The notes under the pieces were generated by a model. That model was not told where the DNA came from. It saw only the letters and a program-made list of their open reading frames with translations, and ran no database searches. Made by a program: the position numbers and the translations under genes. From positions 806,001 through 870,000 of the forward strand of contig CP112982.1 of NCBI GenBank assembly GCA_041875495.1: a DNA stretch of 64,000 nt, read 5' to 3'. The DNA is from Halomonas sp. CH40. Lineage in GTDB: Bacteria; Pseudomonadota; Gammaproteobacteria; Pseudomonadales; Halomonadaceae. This document shows, in pieces, positions 30,580 through 39,196 of the stretch. Positions within the stretch are counted from its first letter, which is position 1. Each line of letters starts with the position of its first letter.

Positions 30580-31617
30580 ATGTCTGATCACGTTTCATCG
30601 CTGGACTGGCAGTGCATTAGTGGATGCCCTTACGACATCGGCCTGGCCTTGGGGCGGGCCGGGCGTGATGCGGTACACCGCCATCTGTTGCCCAGTGACA
30701 TCTGGGCGGAAGTGACCGCGCCGTGTCATCGTGAGGCCGTGGCCACCATGGCCGCTAACACTCAGCATTATTTCCCGGCGGTGTGGGAGGAGCTGGAAGG
30801 TCTGGCAGAGGGGCTTGCACTGCCTCTTGATGCGGTAGTTGCCTGGAACTGCCGTGGCGACTTGCTGCCCCATGTGCCGGATGGCTGTACCACATTGGTG
30901 ATCCCTGGCGATAACCCGCTAGTAGCGCATAACGAAGATGGCCTGCCGTTTTTCAGCGGGCACTGCTTTATTGCCGAAGTGAACCCTGATCAGGCCAATG
31001 GGTTTATGGCCTTCTGCTATCCAGGCTCGATTCCCGGCCACACCCTGGCAATCACCCGCCAAGGCTTTGTGCAGGCGGTCAATAACCTGCGCCTGCATGG
31101 TGTTATCCCCAAGATGCCGCGCATGGTACTGGGCCGCGCCGCTTTGTATAAAAACACTATTGCTGAGGTGATCGCCCTGCTGGAGCAGCACCCCGAATGT
31201 GGCGGTTTTCATTTCTCGCTGGCCGAGCGTGGCCGGCCTGAGGTGATCAGCGTCGAGTTCGGGGCAGGTGCCCTGGCGCAGCGGGCCTTGAGTGTGCCTG
31301 CGGTACATGCCAATCATGCGCTTTTTCAGCCCCAGGGAGTCGCCGCCCAGTCGATCACGGCATCCTCCCGTGACCGCCAGCAGCGTGGTGAGCAGTTATT
31401 AGCCGCCGGTGAGCGGGTGCCTCTGGCGATTCTTCACGATCAACAGGTTGATGGCCTGCCCATCCTGCGCCTTGCCGCCGACGACCCGGATCAGGAAAAC
31501 ACCCTGGCCACGGCGGTGATGCGCATTGAAGCGGATGAGGTTGCCTGGGAAATTCATGATCGCCCCAACGCAGCGCCTGCCCATGCGGGAAAGCTGGCCT
31601 TCACCCTCGGCGGCTAA
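30580..31617 (+). CDS. C45-family Ntn hydrolase (acyltransferase/peptidase-like)
   Basis: Related to isopenicillin N acyltransferase, which self-processes before an N-terminal Cys. The product is 345 aa from ATG 30580. GCTTLVIPGDNPLVAHNEDG near residues 106-125 carries the expected nucleophile Cys (in DGCTT) and the NED motif; EVNPDQANGFMAFCYPGSIPG follows the pattern. The natural substrate is unknown; bacterial members act on acyl-amino acids or small peptides. A longer start (TTG 30529) would overlap the end of argA. It converges on xseA with 3 nt between. Confidence 0.8.
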   Translation: MSDHVSSLDWQCISGCPYDIGLALGRAGRDAVHRHLLPSDIWAEVTAPCHREAVATMAANTQHYFPAVWEELEGLAEGLALPLDAVVAWNCRGDLLPHVPDGCTTLVIPGDNPLVAHNEDGLPFFSGHCFIAEVNPDQANGFMAFCYPGSIPGHTLAITRQGFVQAVNNLRLHGVIPKMPRMVLGRAALYKNTIAEVIALLEQHPECGGFHFSLAERGRPEVISVEFGAGALAQRALSVPAVHANHALFQPQGVAAQSITASSRDRQQRGEQLLAAGERVPLAILHDQQVDGLPILRLAADDPDQENTLATAVMRIEADEVAWEIHDRPNAAPAHAGKLAFTLGG

Positions 31618-31620
31618 CTG

Positions 31621-32991
31621 CTATTTACCCTGAGTAAAGCGCCGTTTGACCTCAACGCTGAGCCTGCCTTCACCCAGCCGCAGTTTGAGCTTCTGGCCGG
31701 GGGAGGTATCGGCGGCGCGGCGCACAATCTGGCCGTGTTCATCCTGGGCAATGGCATAGCCGCGCCCGAGCACCGCCAGCGGGCTGACCGCATTCAGCTC
31801 GCGGGCAGCGCTGGAAAGCTTTGTCTGGCGCCTTTCCAGCTGCAGGGCCATGGCGTTTTGCAGGCGTCGGTTGAGGCGTTCCAGATGCTGTTGTTCGTTC
31901 AGGTGGCGGCGTTGCAGATCTTCGACTGCCAGGCGTTTGCGCCACAGTTCCAGGCGTTCACGCGTCTGGATCAGGCGTTGCTGCATGGCTCGCTCAAGGC
32001 GCTGGTGCAACGCCTTGATATGCTGGCGCTGCTGGGCCAGCCGTTCGCCGGGATGACGTAATCGGGCGCGCAGGGTGTCGAGGCGCTGACTGTCGCGTTC
32101 AAACCGGGCGGTGATGGCGCGCTGCAGGCGCTGCTGCTGGTCAACCAGCTGGCGTTTGAGCTCTCGCTGGTCGGGCACCAGCTGTTCCGCTGCTGCAGAC
32201 GGCGTGGGCGCCCGGCAATCGGCGGCGAAATCCGCCAGGGTGACATCCACCTCATGGCCAACGGCCGACATTACCGGTAAGCGCGAATGAAAAATCGCCC
32301 GGGCCAGATGCTCGTTATTGAATGCCCACAGGTCTTCCAGGCTGCCGCCGCCTCGGGTGATCAGCACCGCATCCCTGAGCGGGTCTAGCCGGTTCTGGCG
32401 GTTGAGCATGCCCAGCGCTGAAATCAACGCCGGGGCAGCCTCGCTGCCCTGTACCGGTACGGGAATCACGCTCACCTCAATCAGCGGCCAGCGGGCGTTG
32501 AGCACCGCGAGCACATCGCGAACCGCCGCGCCGCTGGGGGAGGTGACAAGCAGCAGGCGGCGCGGCGGAAACGGCAGAGGGCGAGCATTGGCAAACACGC
32601 CTTCAGCGTTGAGCTGGGTTTTCAGGCGCTCAAAGGCCGCAAGCAGCTCGCCCAGCCCGGTGGCCTGCACGGCTTCTACCAGCAGCTGGTAGTCACCGCG
32701 TGGCTCAAACAGGGAAACCCGCCCGCGCAGCCTTACCTGATCACCGTCGCGCATCGGCGCCGAGACAAAGCGTGCCCGCTGGCGAAACAGCGCGCAGCGC
32801 ACCTGGGCAGTGTCATCTTTCAGGGTAAAGTAAAGATGCCCCGACGCAGGCCGGGAGACATTGGAAAGCTCACCTTCCACCCACACTTCGCCAATCCCCT
32901 GCTCAAGGGATTGACGCGCCCGCTGATTCAGCTGGCTGATGGTGAGGGCATCTTGCGGCTGATCTTCAAGCATCAGGTGCGGAAGCGCCAT
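31621..32991 (-). CDS. xseA: Exodeoxyribonuclease VII large subunit
   Basis: Large subunit of the single-strand exonuclease in recombination and mismatch repair. The product is 456 aa with an N-terminal OB fold (VEGELSNVSRPASGHLYFTLKDD), catalytic region (RRLLLVTSPSGAAVRDVL, VLITRGGGSLEDLWAFN, SAVGHEVDVTLADFAAD) and a long coiled coil in the C-terminal half. The small subunit xseB is not in the window. It lies 15 nt downstream of the MNT gene. Confidence 0.95.
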   Translation of the reverse strand: MALPHLMLEDQPQDALTISQLNQRARQSLEQGIGEVWVEGELSNVSRPASGHLYFTLKDDTAQVRCALFRQRARFVSAPMRDGDQVRLRGRVSLFEPRGDYQLLVEAVQATGLGELLAAFERLKTQLNAEGVFANARPLPFPPRRLLLVTSPSGAAVRDVLAVLNARWPLIEVSVIPVPVQGSEAAPALISALGMLNRQNRLDPLRDAVLITRGGGSLEDLWAFNNEHLARAIFHSRLPVMSAVGHEVDVTLADFAADCRAPTPSAAAEQLVPDQRELKRQLVDQQQRLQRAITARFERDSQRLDTLRARLRHPGERLAQQRQHIKALHQRLERAMQQRLIQTRERLELWRKRLAVEDLQRRHLNEQQHLERLNRRLQNAMALQLERRQTKLSSAARELNAVSPLAVLGRGYAIAQDEHGQIVRRAADTSPGQKLKLRLGEGRLSVEVKRRFTQGK

Positions 32992-33006
32992 TCGCGCATA
33001 AGCGGC

Positions 33007-33297
33007 TCAGACATTGACAATATCCTTATCTATGTATGGTTTTAGCTCTTTGCGTAGCGCCTTTTCTGTCACAAGGTCTACAGGGCAGCCAAGTAAATCT
33101 TCCAGATAGAATTGCACACCAAAGTAGCGCCTGGAGGTTGCAGGGCCGTCAAAGCTCACCAACACGTCGATGTCGCTGCTGGTTGTGGCCGTGCCTCTGG
33201 CAGTCGACCCAAACAGGGCAAGACGGTCCACACCATAGCGCTCTTTTAACTTCAGCTTGCTTTGACGCAGTAGTTGAAGTGTAGCTTGCCTATCCAT
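33007..33297 (-). CDS. Orphan MNT-type nucleotidyltransferase
   Basis: Minimal nucleotidyltransferase of the MntA class, which in HEPN-MNT toxin-antitoxin pairs AMPylates the HEPN toxin. The product is 96 aa with ALFGSTARGTATTSSDIDVLVSF, that is the GSxxRG and D-x-D catalytic motif, and YLEDLLGCPVDLVTEKAL, typical of the family. No HEPN (DUF86) gene is adjacent: xseA follows and guaB is divergent. It is therefore a solitary antitoxin-like remnant or a stand-alone enzyme. Confidence 0.85.
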   Translation of the reverse strand: MDRQATLQLLRQSKLKLKERYGVDRLALFGSTARGTATTSSDIDVLVSFDGPATSRRYFGVQFYLEDLLGCPVDLVTEKALRKELKPYIDKDIVNV

Positions 33298-33349
33298 TGG
33301 TTCTCTCTTTCAGATGTTGAGCTGTGATGCCCGATAATCAGAGCATAAA

Positions 33350-33367
33350 ACATTGACATGTCAATGT
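33350..33367. promoter_or_regulatory. 18-bp perfect palindrome between the MNT gene and guaB
   Basis: ACATTGACATGTCAATGT reads the same on both strands. It lies 53 bp upstream of the MNT start and 158 bp upstream of guaB, in their shared divergent region. It has the form of a dimeric repressor site; the regulator is not known. It includes TTGACA, so it may overlap a -35 element. Confidence 0.5.
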
Positions 33368-33525
33368 GCAGTGGGTGTGCGTCGCTCTGCCTTTTGGACA
33401 CTGGGCTACATCGATAAGTTGACATGCGAAATGCAGAGTGCATTGCTGCCTTGGTCGCATAGGCGTTATAATGGGGGATTAACTTTTCAGCCCCATCTTC
33501 CCACTTCAAATTGGGTGTTGCCACT

Positions 33526-34995
33526 ATGCTACGTATGGCCCAAGAAGCACTTACGTTTGACGACGTACTTCTCGTTCCTGGCTTCTCCGATATCCTGCCC
33601 AAGGATGTCAGCCTCAAAACCCGCCTGACCCGCAACCTTTCGCTGAATATCCCCCTGCTTTCCGCTGCCATGGATACGGTGACCGAAGCGCGTCTGGCGA
33701 TTGCCATGGCTCAGGAAGGCGGCATTGGCATCATCCACAAGAACATGACCATGTCTCAGCAGGCCGCTGAAGTCCGCAAGGTCAAGAAATACGAAAGCGT
33801 GATCGTTAACGATCCGGTCACCGTCAGCCCCAAGGCCAAGCTTGAAGACCTGCTGGCCATGGCCCGTGAATACGGCTTCTCGGGCTTCCCGGTGGTAGAA
33901 GGCGAAACCCTGGTCGGTATTGTGACCGAGCGTGACATGCGTTTCCAGCCGAATCACGGCGACAGCGTGGCGGATATCATGACCCCGCGTGAACGCCTGG
34001 TCACCGTGCCGGAAGGCACCGGCATCGAAATCAGCAAGGCCAAGATGCGCGAGCACCGCATCGAGAAAATGCTGATTGTGGATGACGCCTTCCATCTGCG
34101 CGGCCTGGTGACCTTCCAGGATATCGAAAAGGCTCGCACCTACCCGATGGCCGCCAAGGACAACGATGGCCGCCTGCTGGTGGGCGCCGCTGTTGGCACC
34201 GGCCCGGAAACGCCGGACCGTGTAGCCGCGCTTGCCGAAGCCGGTGTGGATGTGATCATCGTGGATACCGCTCACGGCCATTCCAAAGGCGTGATTGACC
34301 GGGTTCGCTGGGTGAAAGAGCATTTCCCACAGGTGCAGGTGATTGGCGGTAACATTGCCACCGGCGCCGCCGCCATCGCCCTGGCTGAAGCCGGTGCGGA
34401 CGCGGTAAAGGTCGGCATTGGCCCCGGCTCCATCTGTACTACTCGGGTGGTAGCTGGCGTGGGTATGCCTCAGATTACGGCGGTATCCAACGTCGCCGCA
34501 GCGCTGGAAAAATACGATATTCCGCTGATTGCCGATGGCGGCATCCGCTACTCAGGTGACCTGTCCAAGGCGATTGCCGCAGGCGCCAGTGCCGTCATGG
34601 CCGGTGGTCTGCTGGCCGGTACCGAGGAGGCACCGGGTGAAATCGAGCTTTACCAGGGCCGTACTTACAAGGCCTATCGCGGTATGGGCTCCATGGGTGC
34701 CATGTCCCAGAATCAGGGCAGTGCCGATCGCTACTTCCAGGATAAAACCGAAGGTGCCGAGAAGCTGGTGCCGGAAGGTGTTGAAGGCCGTGTTCCCTAT
34801 AAAGGCATGATGGGTGCGATTGTCCACCAGATGATGGGTGGCCTGCGCGCGTCCATGGGCTATACCGGGTGCCGCACGATTGATGAAATGCGCACCAAGC
34901 CGGAGTTCGTCAAGATTACCGGTGCCGGCTTTAACGAATCCCACGTCCACGACGTGCAGATCACCAAGGAAGCGCCCAACTATCGCGCCAGTTAA
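33526..34995 (+). CDS. guaB: IMP dehydrogenase
   Basis: Oxidises IMP to XMP with NAD+, the first step to GMP. The product is 489 aa: [11 protein letters not shown] at the start, tandem CBS domains inserted (about residues 93-205), the catalytic loop [15 protein letters not shown] with its Cys, and the flap [11 protein letters not shown] near the end. ATG 33526 gives [13 protein letters not shown], the same start as E. coli GuaB. It is followed by guaA. Confidence 0.97.
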   Translation: MLRMAQEALTFDDVLLVPGFSDILPKDVSLKTRLTRNLSLNIPLLSAAMDTVTEARLAIAMAQEGGIGIIHKNMTMSQQAAEVRKVKKYESVIVNDPVTVSPKAKLEDLLAMAREYGFSGFPVVEGETLVGIVTERDMRFQPNHGDSVADIMTPRERLVTVPEGTGIEISKAKMREHRIEKMLIVDDAFHLRGLVTFQDIEKARTYPMAAKDNDGRLLVGAAVGTGPETPDRVAALAEAGVDVIIVDTAHGHSKGVIDRVRWVKEHFPQVQVIGGNIATGAAAIALAEAGADAVKVGIGPGSICTTRVVAGVGMPQITAVSNVAAALEKYDIPLIADGGIRYSGDLSKAIAAGASAVMAGGLLAGTEEAPGEIELYQGRTYKAYRGMGSMGAMSQNQGSADRYFQDKTEGAEKLVPEGVEGRVPYKGMMGAIVHQMMGGLRASMGYTGCRTIDEMRTKPEFVKITGAGFNESHVHDVQITKEAPNYRAS

Positions 34996-35016
34996 TTCCT
35001 AAGCGCTACATCACAG

Positions 35017-35036
35017 CGGCGAGGCTCTCCTCGCCG
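35017..35036 (+). terminator. Hairpin between guaB and guaA
   Basis: CGGCGAGG at 35017-35024 pairs perfectly with CCTCGCCG at 35029-35036 over a 4-nt loop, followed by TTTGCTTTTT. It can act as a partial terminator, lowering guaA relative to guaB. Confidence 0.65.
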
Positions 35037-35088
35037 TTTGCTTTTTGGCTTTACCAGCGGCCCCATACCGCGTAACCGAGACCCCGCC

Positions 35089-36666
35089 ATGAGTGACATT
35101 CACGCCCATAAGATCCTGATTCTCGACTTCGGCTCCCAGTACACCCAGCTGATTGCCCGCCGGGTGCGCGAAATCGGTGTATTCTCTGAAATCCGCGCCT
35201 TTGATATCACTGAAGAAGAGATCCGCGACTACAATCCCAACGGTATCATCCTGGCTGGTGGCCCGGAATCTGTGACCGAGCTGGATTCTCCGCGTGCGCC
35301 TGAATGTGTGTTTACCATGGGCCTGCCGGTATTGGGTATCTGCTACGGCATGCAGACCATGGCCGAGCAGTTGGGCGGTAAGGTCGCCGGTTCCAACCAG
35401 CGTGAATTTGGTTACGCCCAGATTCAGATCGACGCCGAAAACGCCCTGTTCAAAGCCATTAAAGACCACGTCGACGCCAGCACCGGCAAAGCGCTGCTGG
35501 ATGTGTGGATGAGCCACGGTGACAAGGTCGCCGAGGTGCCGGATACCTTCACCGTGACTGCTTCCACGCCGAGCTGCCCAATTGCCGCCATGGCCTGGGA
35601 AGACAAGCAGTTCTACGGGGTACAGTTCCACCCGGAAGTGACTCACACCCTGCAAGGCCAGCGCATTCTTGAGCACTTTGTGCTGGATATCTGCGGTGCT
35701 GAAAAGCTCTGGACACCGGCACAGATCATTGAAGATCAGGTGCAGCGCGTACGCGAGCAGGTGGGCGACCGCCACGTACTGCTGGGTCTCTCCGGCGGCG
35801 TCGATTCCTCTGTAGTAGCGGCGTTGTTGCACAAGGCGATTGGCACCCAGCTGACCTGTGTGTTTGTGGACAACGGCCTGCTGCGCAAGCAGGAAGGCGA
35901 TCAGGTCATGGAAACCTTCGCCAAGCATATGGGCGTCAAGGTCATCCGTGTCGATGCCGAAGACCTTTTCCTCGGCAAGCTGAAGGGCGAGAACGACCCG
36001 GAAGTGAAGCGCAAGATCATCGGCAACACCTTTATTGATGTGTTCGATGAAGAAGCCAGCAAGATTGACGGCGTCGACTTCCTTGCCCAGGGCACCATCT
36101 ACCCGGACGTGATCGAATCCGCCGCCTCCAAGACCGGCAAGGCCCATGTGATCAAATCCCACCACAACGTGGGTGGCCTGCCGGAAACCATGAAGCTCAA
36201 GCTGGTTGAGCCGCTGCGCGAACTTTTTAAAGACGAGGTGCGCAAACTCGGCCTCGAACTCGGTCTGCCGTATGACATGGTCTATCGCCACCCCTTCCCG
36301 GGGCCGGGCCTGGGCGTGCGTATCCTGGGTGAAGTGAAGAAGGAGTACGCAGACATTCTGCGCGAAGCCGACGCCATCTTCATCGAAGAACTGCGCGCCT
36401 CCGGTTGGTACGAAAAAACCAGCCAGGCCTTTGCCGTCTTCCTGCCGGTCAAATCCGTTGGCGTCGTCGGCGACGGCCGCCGCTACGAATGGGTCATCGC
36501 GCTACGCGCGGTAGAAACCATCGACTTCATGACCGCCCGCTGGGCGCACCTGCCCTACGAGCTGCTGGAGAAGGTGTCCAACCGGATTATCAATGAGCTG
36601 GAAGGCGTCTCCCGCGTCACCTACGATGTCAGCAGCAAGCCGCCTGCTACTATTGAGTGGGAGTGA
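35089..36666 (+). CDS. guaA: GMP synthase (glutamine-hydrolysing)
   Basis: Converts XMP to GMP using glutamine and ATP. The product is 525 aa: class I glutamine amidotransferase domain with Cys in GICYGMQTM and His/Glu in [12 protein letters not shown] pyrophosphatase P-loop [10 protein letters not shown], and the dimerisation domain ending [12 protein letters not shown] 35089 is chosen over the upstream frame start (35038), which lies inside the terminator hairpin. The gene's 3' end borders the accessory region. Confidence 0.97.
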   Translation: MSDIHAHKILILDFGSQYTQLIARRVREIGVFSEIRAFDITEEEIRDYNPNGIILAGGPESVTELDSPRAPECVFTMGLPVLGICYGMQTMAEQLGGKVAGSNQREFGYAQIQIDAENALFKAIKDHVDASTGKALLDVWMSHGDKVAEVPDTFTVTASTPSCPIAAMAWEDKQFYGVQFHPEVTHTLQGQRILEHFVLDICGAEKLWTPAQIIEDQVQRVREQVGDRHVLLGLSGGVDSSVVAALLHKAIGTQLTCVFVDNGLLRKQEGDQVMETFAKHMGVKVIRVDAEDLFLGKLKGENDPEVKRKIIGNTFIDVFDEEASKIDGVDFLAQGTIYPDVIESAASKTGKAHVIKSHHNVGGLPETMKLKLVEPLRELFKDEVRKLGLELGLPYDMVYRHPFPGPGLGVRILGEVKKEYADILREADAIFIEELRASGWYEKTSQAFAVFLPVKSVGVVGDGRRYEWVIALRAVETIDFMTARWAHLPYELLEKVSNRIINELEGVSRVTYDVSSKPPATIEWE

Positions 36667-36694
36667 GTTTTTGCCTGAAAATTAATGAAACCAG

Positions 36695-36727
36695 AAAAAG
36701 CCACTTGGATGATCGGGTGGCTTTTTT
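36695..36727 (+). terminator. Intrinsic terminator after guaA
   Basis: AAAAAGCCAC at 36695-36704 pairs with GTGGCTTTTT at 36717-36726 over a 12-nt loop, with a T-run. It marks the end of the conserved guaBA block; base composition drops sharply right after it. Confidence 0.88.
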
Positions 36728-36844
36728 ATTTGCAAATAAAAATATCCTAGTTTATCTTTTCTTACAACCATAAATAATTATTGTTTAATTGGCTATTATT
36801 CAATATTTATCACCTTCCTATATGTTTTTAATAATGAGGCTGAA

Positions 36845-37631
36845 ATGAAATTTGCCGTGATTCATATAAGTGATATACATATACGTGCAGAGGATGATTT
36901 GATTCTAAGCCAACACGGCAAAATATCAGCTGCTTGCTATAAGTACATGCCAGATGTGGAGCATGTTTTCTTTGCAGTGACTGGTGATATAGCCTTTAGT
37001 GGAAAAGCCTATCAGTATGAAGCAGCGAAGATTTTTTTAAATAAAATAAAAGACAATATTTGTAATGAATACAATGTAAACGTTTATTTTTTGTTTTGCC
37101 CTGGAAACCATGATTGCGATTTTAATAAAAGTAATTCAGTAAGAAAAATCCTTATTGAAAATGTTAAGAAAAATCCAAGAGACGAATTGAGCGAAGATGT
37201 GGTAAAACAGTGTGTATCTGTTTTAGACGAATATGAACAATTTGTATTAGAAATGAGCCCAACACCAAGCTTAGACTTAAAGCTTTTTAAATCATATCCT
37301 TTTCTCTTTGAAGGCGTTTCTATTAAGTTTAATTCTTTAAATTTTTCATGGATGTCAGAGTTGCATGAAAAACAAGGAGAAATGGTTTATCCAGTTGACT
37401 TGATTAGTAAAAATGGTTGCGATAAAGATAATAACGATATTGTTATTTCTCTTATGCACCATCCATTTAATTGGTTTGGCCAAGGAAGTTATCATGATTT
37501 GAAAGATAAGATATGTTCAGTGTCTTCAATGATTCTTTCAGGGCATGAACACACTTTTTTAAGTTCTGACATTGCTAATTCAAATAGCAGTAAATTTTAC
37601 CATATTGAAGCAGGAGCTTTGCAGCAAGATC
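36845..37631 (+). pseudogene. 5' part of a metallophosphoesterase/P-loop NTPase gene, cut by an IS
   Basis: The reading frame opens with ATG 36845 and holds a complete-looking calcineurin-like phosphoesterase domain of about 260 residues. All metal-binding motifs are present: DIHI (residues 10-13), TGDIAFSG, CPGNHDCDF, MHHP and GHEH. It then runs into the IS end, which supplies a TAG at 37649-37651. The protein continues after the IS in another P-loop domain (39197-41444). Codon use is AT-rich and unlike guaA. Large proteins with phosphoesterase plus STAND-like NTPase modules occur in bacterial defence islands; a defence role here is inference. Confidence 0.8.
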
Positions 37632-37651
37632 CTAGCCCGAATTTCTCATAG
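37632..37651 (+). repeat. Left terminal inverted repeat of the IS
   Basis: 20-bp repeat matched by 39177-39196 in inverse orientation with one mismatch. It provides the stop codon of the truncated phosphoesterase frame. Confidence 0.85.
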
Positions 37652-37729
37652 GGTATAAAAGAAAGCGGCTGAAAATGTTAAAGTTTCAGGACCTTACACC
37701 AAAAACCAACATCAACAGCCGCTTCCAAA

Positions 37730-39031
37730 ATGGTACCTGAAAAACTGACCTTCTCGCCACTCTCACGCCGCCAGATTGAAGCCGATTTCTCCGGTGGCCA
37801 CATTACCTCCGATGCTGGGTTGCTTCTGCTTCGTGAAATCGACAAACAACATCGCCTGACGCGCCGTTTGGCATCGGTACTGCATGATCCTCGGGCACCG
37901 GAGCAGATTCGCCACAAACTCGACACCCTGGTTCGTCAGCGGGTGTTCGGTGTCGCCGCTGGCTACGAAGATTTTAACGACCATGAAGCCCTGCGCTATG
38001 ATCAGGCCCTTCAGACGGCACTGGATGAAAATGAGGTGCTGGCGGGCAAGTCAACGCTGTCCCGGATAGAGCAGAACGCTGATCGACAAGCGATAGTGAA
38101 GGCCCATGAGCTACTCTGGCATCACTTCATCGAGCAGCATGACGAACCACCCAAAGAGATTGTGCTGGACTTTGATGGCACTGATATTCCCGTGCATGGC
38201 GACCAACCCGGCAAGTTCTTTAACCGCTATTACAATCACCATTGCTACTTCCCACTGTATGTCTTCTGTGGCCACCATCTGCTGGTGAGCTATCTGCGCA
38301 CCAGTGACCGCAGCGACAGCCGCCACAGCTGGGCCATCCTCGCCCTACTTGTCCGCTTTATCCGTCAATACTGGCCCGACACCCGCATTGTATTACGCGG
38401 CGATAGCCATTTTTGTCGCCCCCGGATGCTGAACTGGTGCGATCGGCATCACGTCGACTACATCGTGGGTATTGGCAAGAACAGTCGGCTGCTCAAGGAA
38501 GTGGACGTTCCCATGATGCTGGTACGCAAGACCCAGTGGCAGGTAGGAGGGAAAGTGGCAGAGACGTTCCGCTTCCAATATCAAGCGCACTCTTGGAAGT
38601 ACCCGCGCTGGGTGGTGGCCCGCCTGGAAGAAGGCGAGCTTGGCTCCAATCCCCGGTTTATCGTCAGTTCCCGTTACGACGATGGCTTCAAGCTTTACTA
38701 CGAGCAGTACTGTGCTCGGGGCGACATGGAGAACCGAATCAAGGATCAACAACTGAGCTTGTTTGCTGACCGCACGTCCAGCACGCACTGGTGGGCTAAT
38801 CAATGGCGGCTGATCTTATCAGGCTTTGCCTATACGCTGTTCGAGCGGTTACGGGCTTACCTGAAGAACACGCCCTTCGCACGCATGAGCCCAAGTAGCC
38901 TCAGGCTCAAACTCATCAAGGTGGGCGCGGTTATCATCCGCAATACGCGCCGAGTCCGAGTACTCATGAGTGACAGCTATCCCTATAAAACGGCGCTATC
39001 CGATCTCGTCAGACAGTTGGTGCCGAACTGA
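37730..39031 (+). CDS. IS1380-family transposase (DDE)
   Basis: The 433-aa product has family features in order: FSGGHITSDAGLLLLREID (stretch SDAGLLLLREID), the first Asp in LDFDGTDIPVHG, the second in LRGDSHFCRP and the Glu in ARGDMENRIKDQQ, then the WWANQWRLILSGFAYTLFE segment. The frame is intact. Base composition is close to that of the chromosome and very different from the gene it interrupts. Confidence 0.93.
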   Translation: MVPEKLTFSPLSRRQIEADFSGGHITSDAGLLLLREIDKQHRLTRRLASVLHDPRAPEQIRHKLDTLVRQRVFGVAAGYEDFNDHEALRYDQALQTALDENEVLAGKSTLSRIEQNADRQAIVKAHELLWHHFIEQHDEPPKEIVLDFDGTDIPVHGDQPGKFFNRYYNHHCYFPLYVFCGHHLLVSYLRTSDRSDSRHSWAILALLVRFIRQYWPDTRIVLRGDSHFCRPRMLNWCDRHHVDYIVGIGKNSRLLKEVDVPMMLVRKTQWQVGGKVAETFRFQYQAHSWKYPRWVVARLEEGELGSNPRFIVSSRYDDGFKLYYEQYCARGDMENRIKDQQLSLFADRTSSTHWWANQWRLILSGFAYTLFERLRAYLKNTPFARMSPSSLRLKLIKVGAVIIRNTRRVRVLMSDSYPYKTALSDLVRQLVPN

Positions 39032-39176
39032 ATGCTCGGGCGCCCCCGGCCCGATGCAATGGGGGGAAGGGGGAAGTGTGCCTGAATGACGGAAAATGGT
39101 TAAAAAGTAGGCTATTTAAGCCGTGCCAATAGGTGTTTAGCGGCACGACATCCTGAGTGCGGTGCTGGCTGAGGTG

Positions 39177-39196
39177 CTATGAGAAATCCGGGCTAG
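39177..39196 (-). repeat. Right terminal inverted repeat of the IS
   Basis: Inverse of the left end with one base different. Non-coding sequence of about 145 bp separates it from the transposase stop. Confidence 0.85.

Larger units (their letters stand above)
37632..39196 (+). mobile_element. IS1380-family insertion sequence
   Basis: A 1565-bp element bounded by 20-bp terminal inverted repeats: CTAGCCCGAATTTCTCATAG at 37632-37651 and its complement at 39177-39196, with 19 of 20 bases matching. One transposase gene lies inside. The flanking bases are GATC on the left and CATC on the right, so a 4-bp target duplication (usual for IS1380) would need one later substitution. An internal inverted repeat, AAGCGGCTG at 37663-37671 and CAGCCGCTT at 37715-37723, precedes the transposase start and could shield it from outside transcription. 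The element splits the phosphoesterase/NTPase gene. Confidence 0.88.

Noticed and set aside
35011..36291. A 426-codon minus-strand frame over guaA
   Set aside because: Shadow of guaA; composition and residues reflect the complement of conserved GuaA codons.
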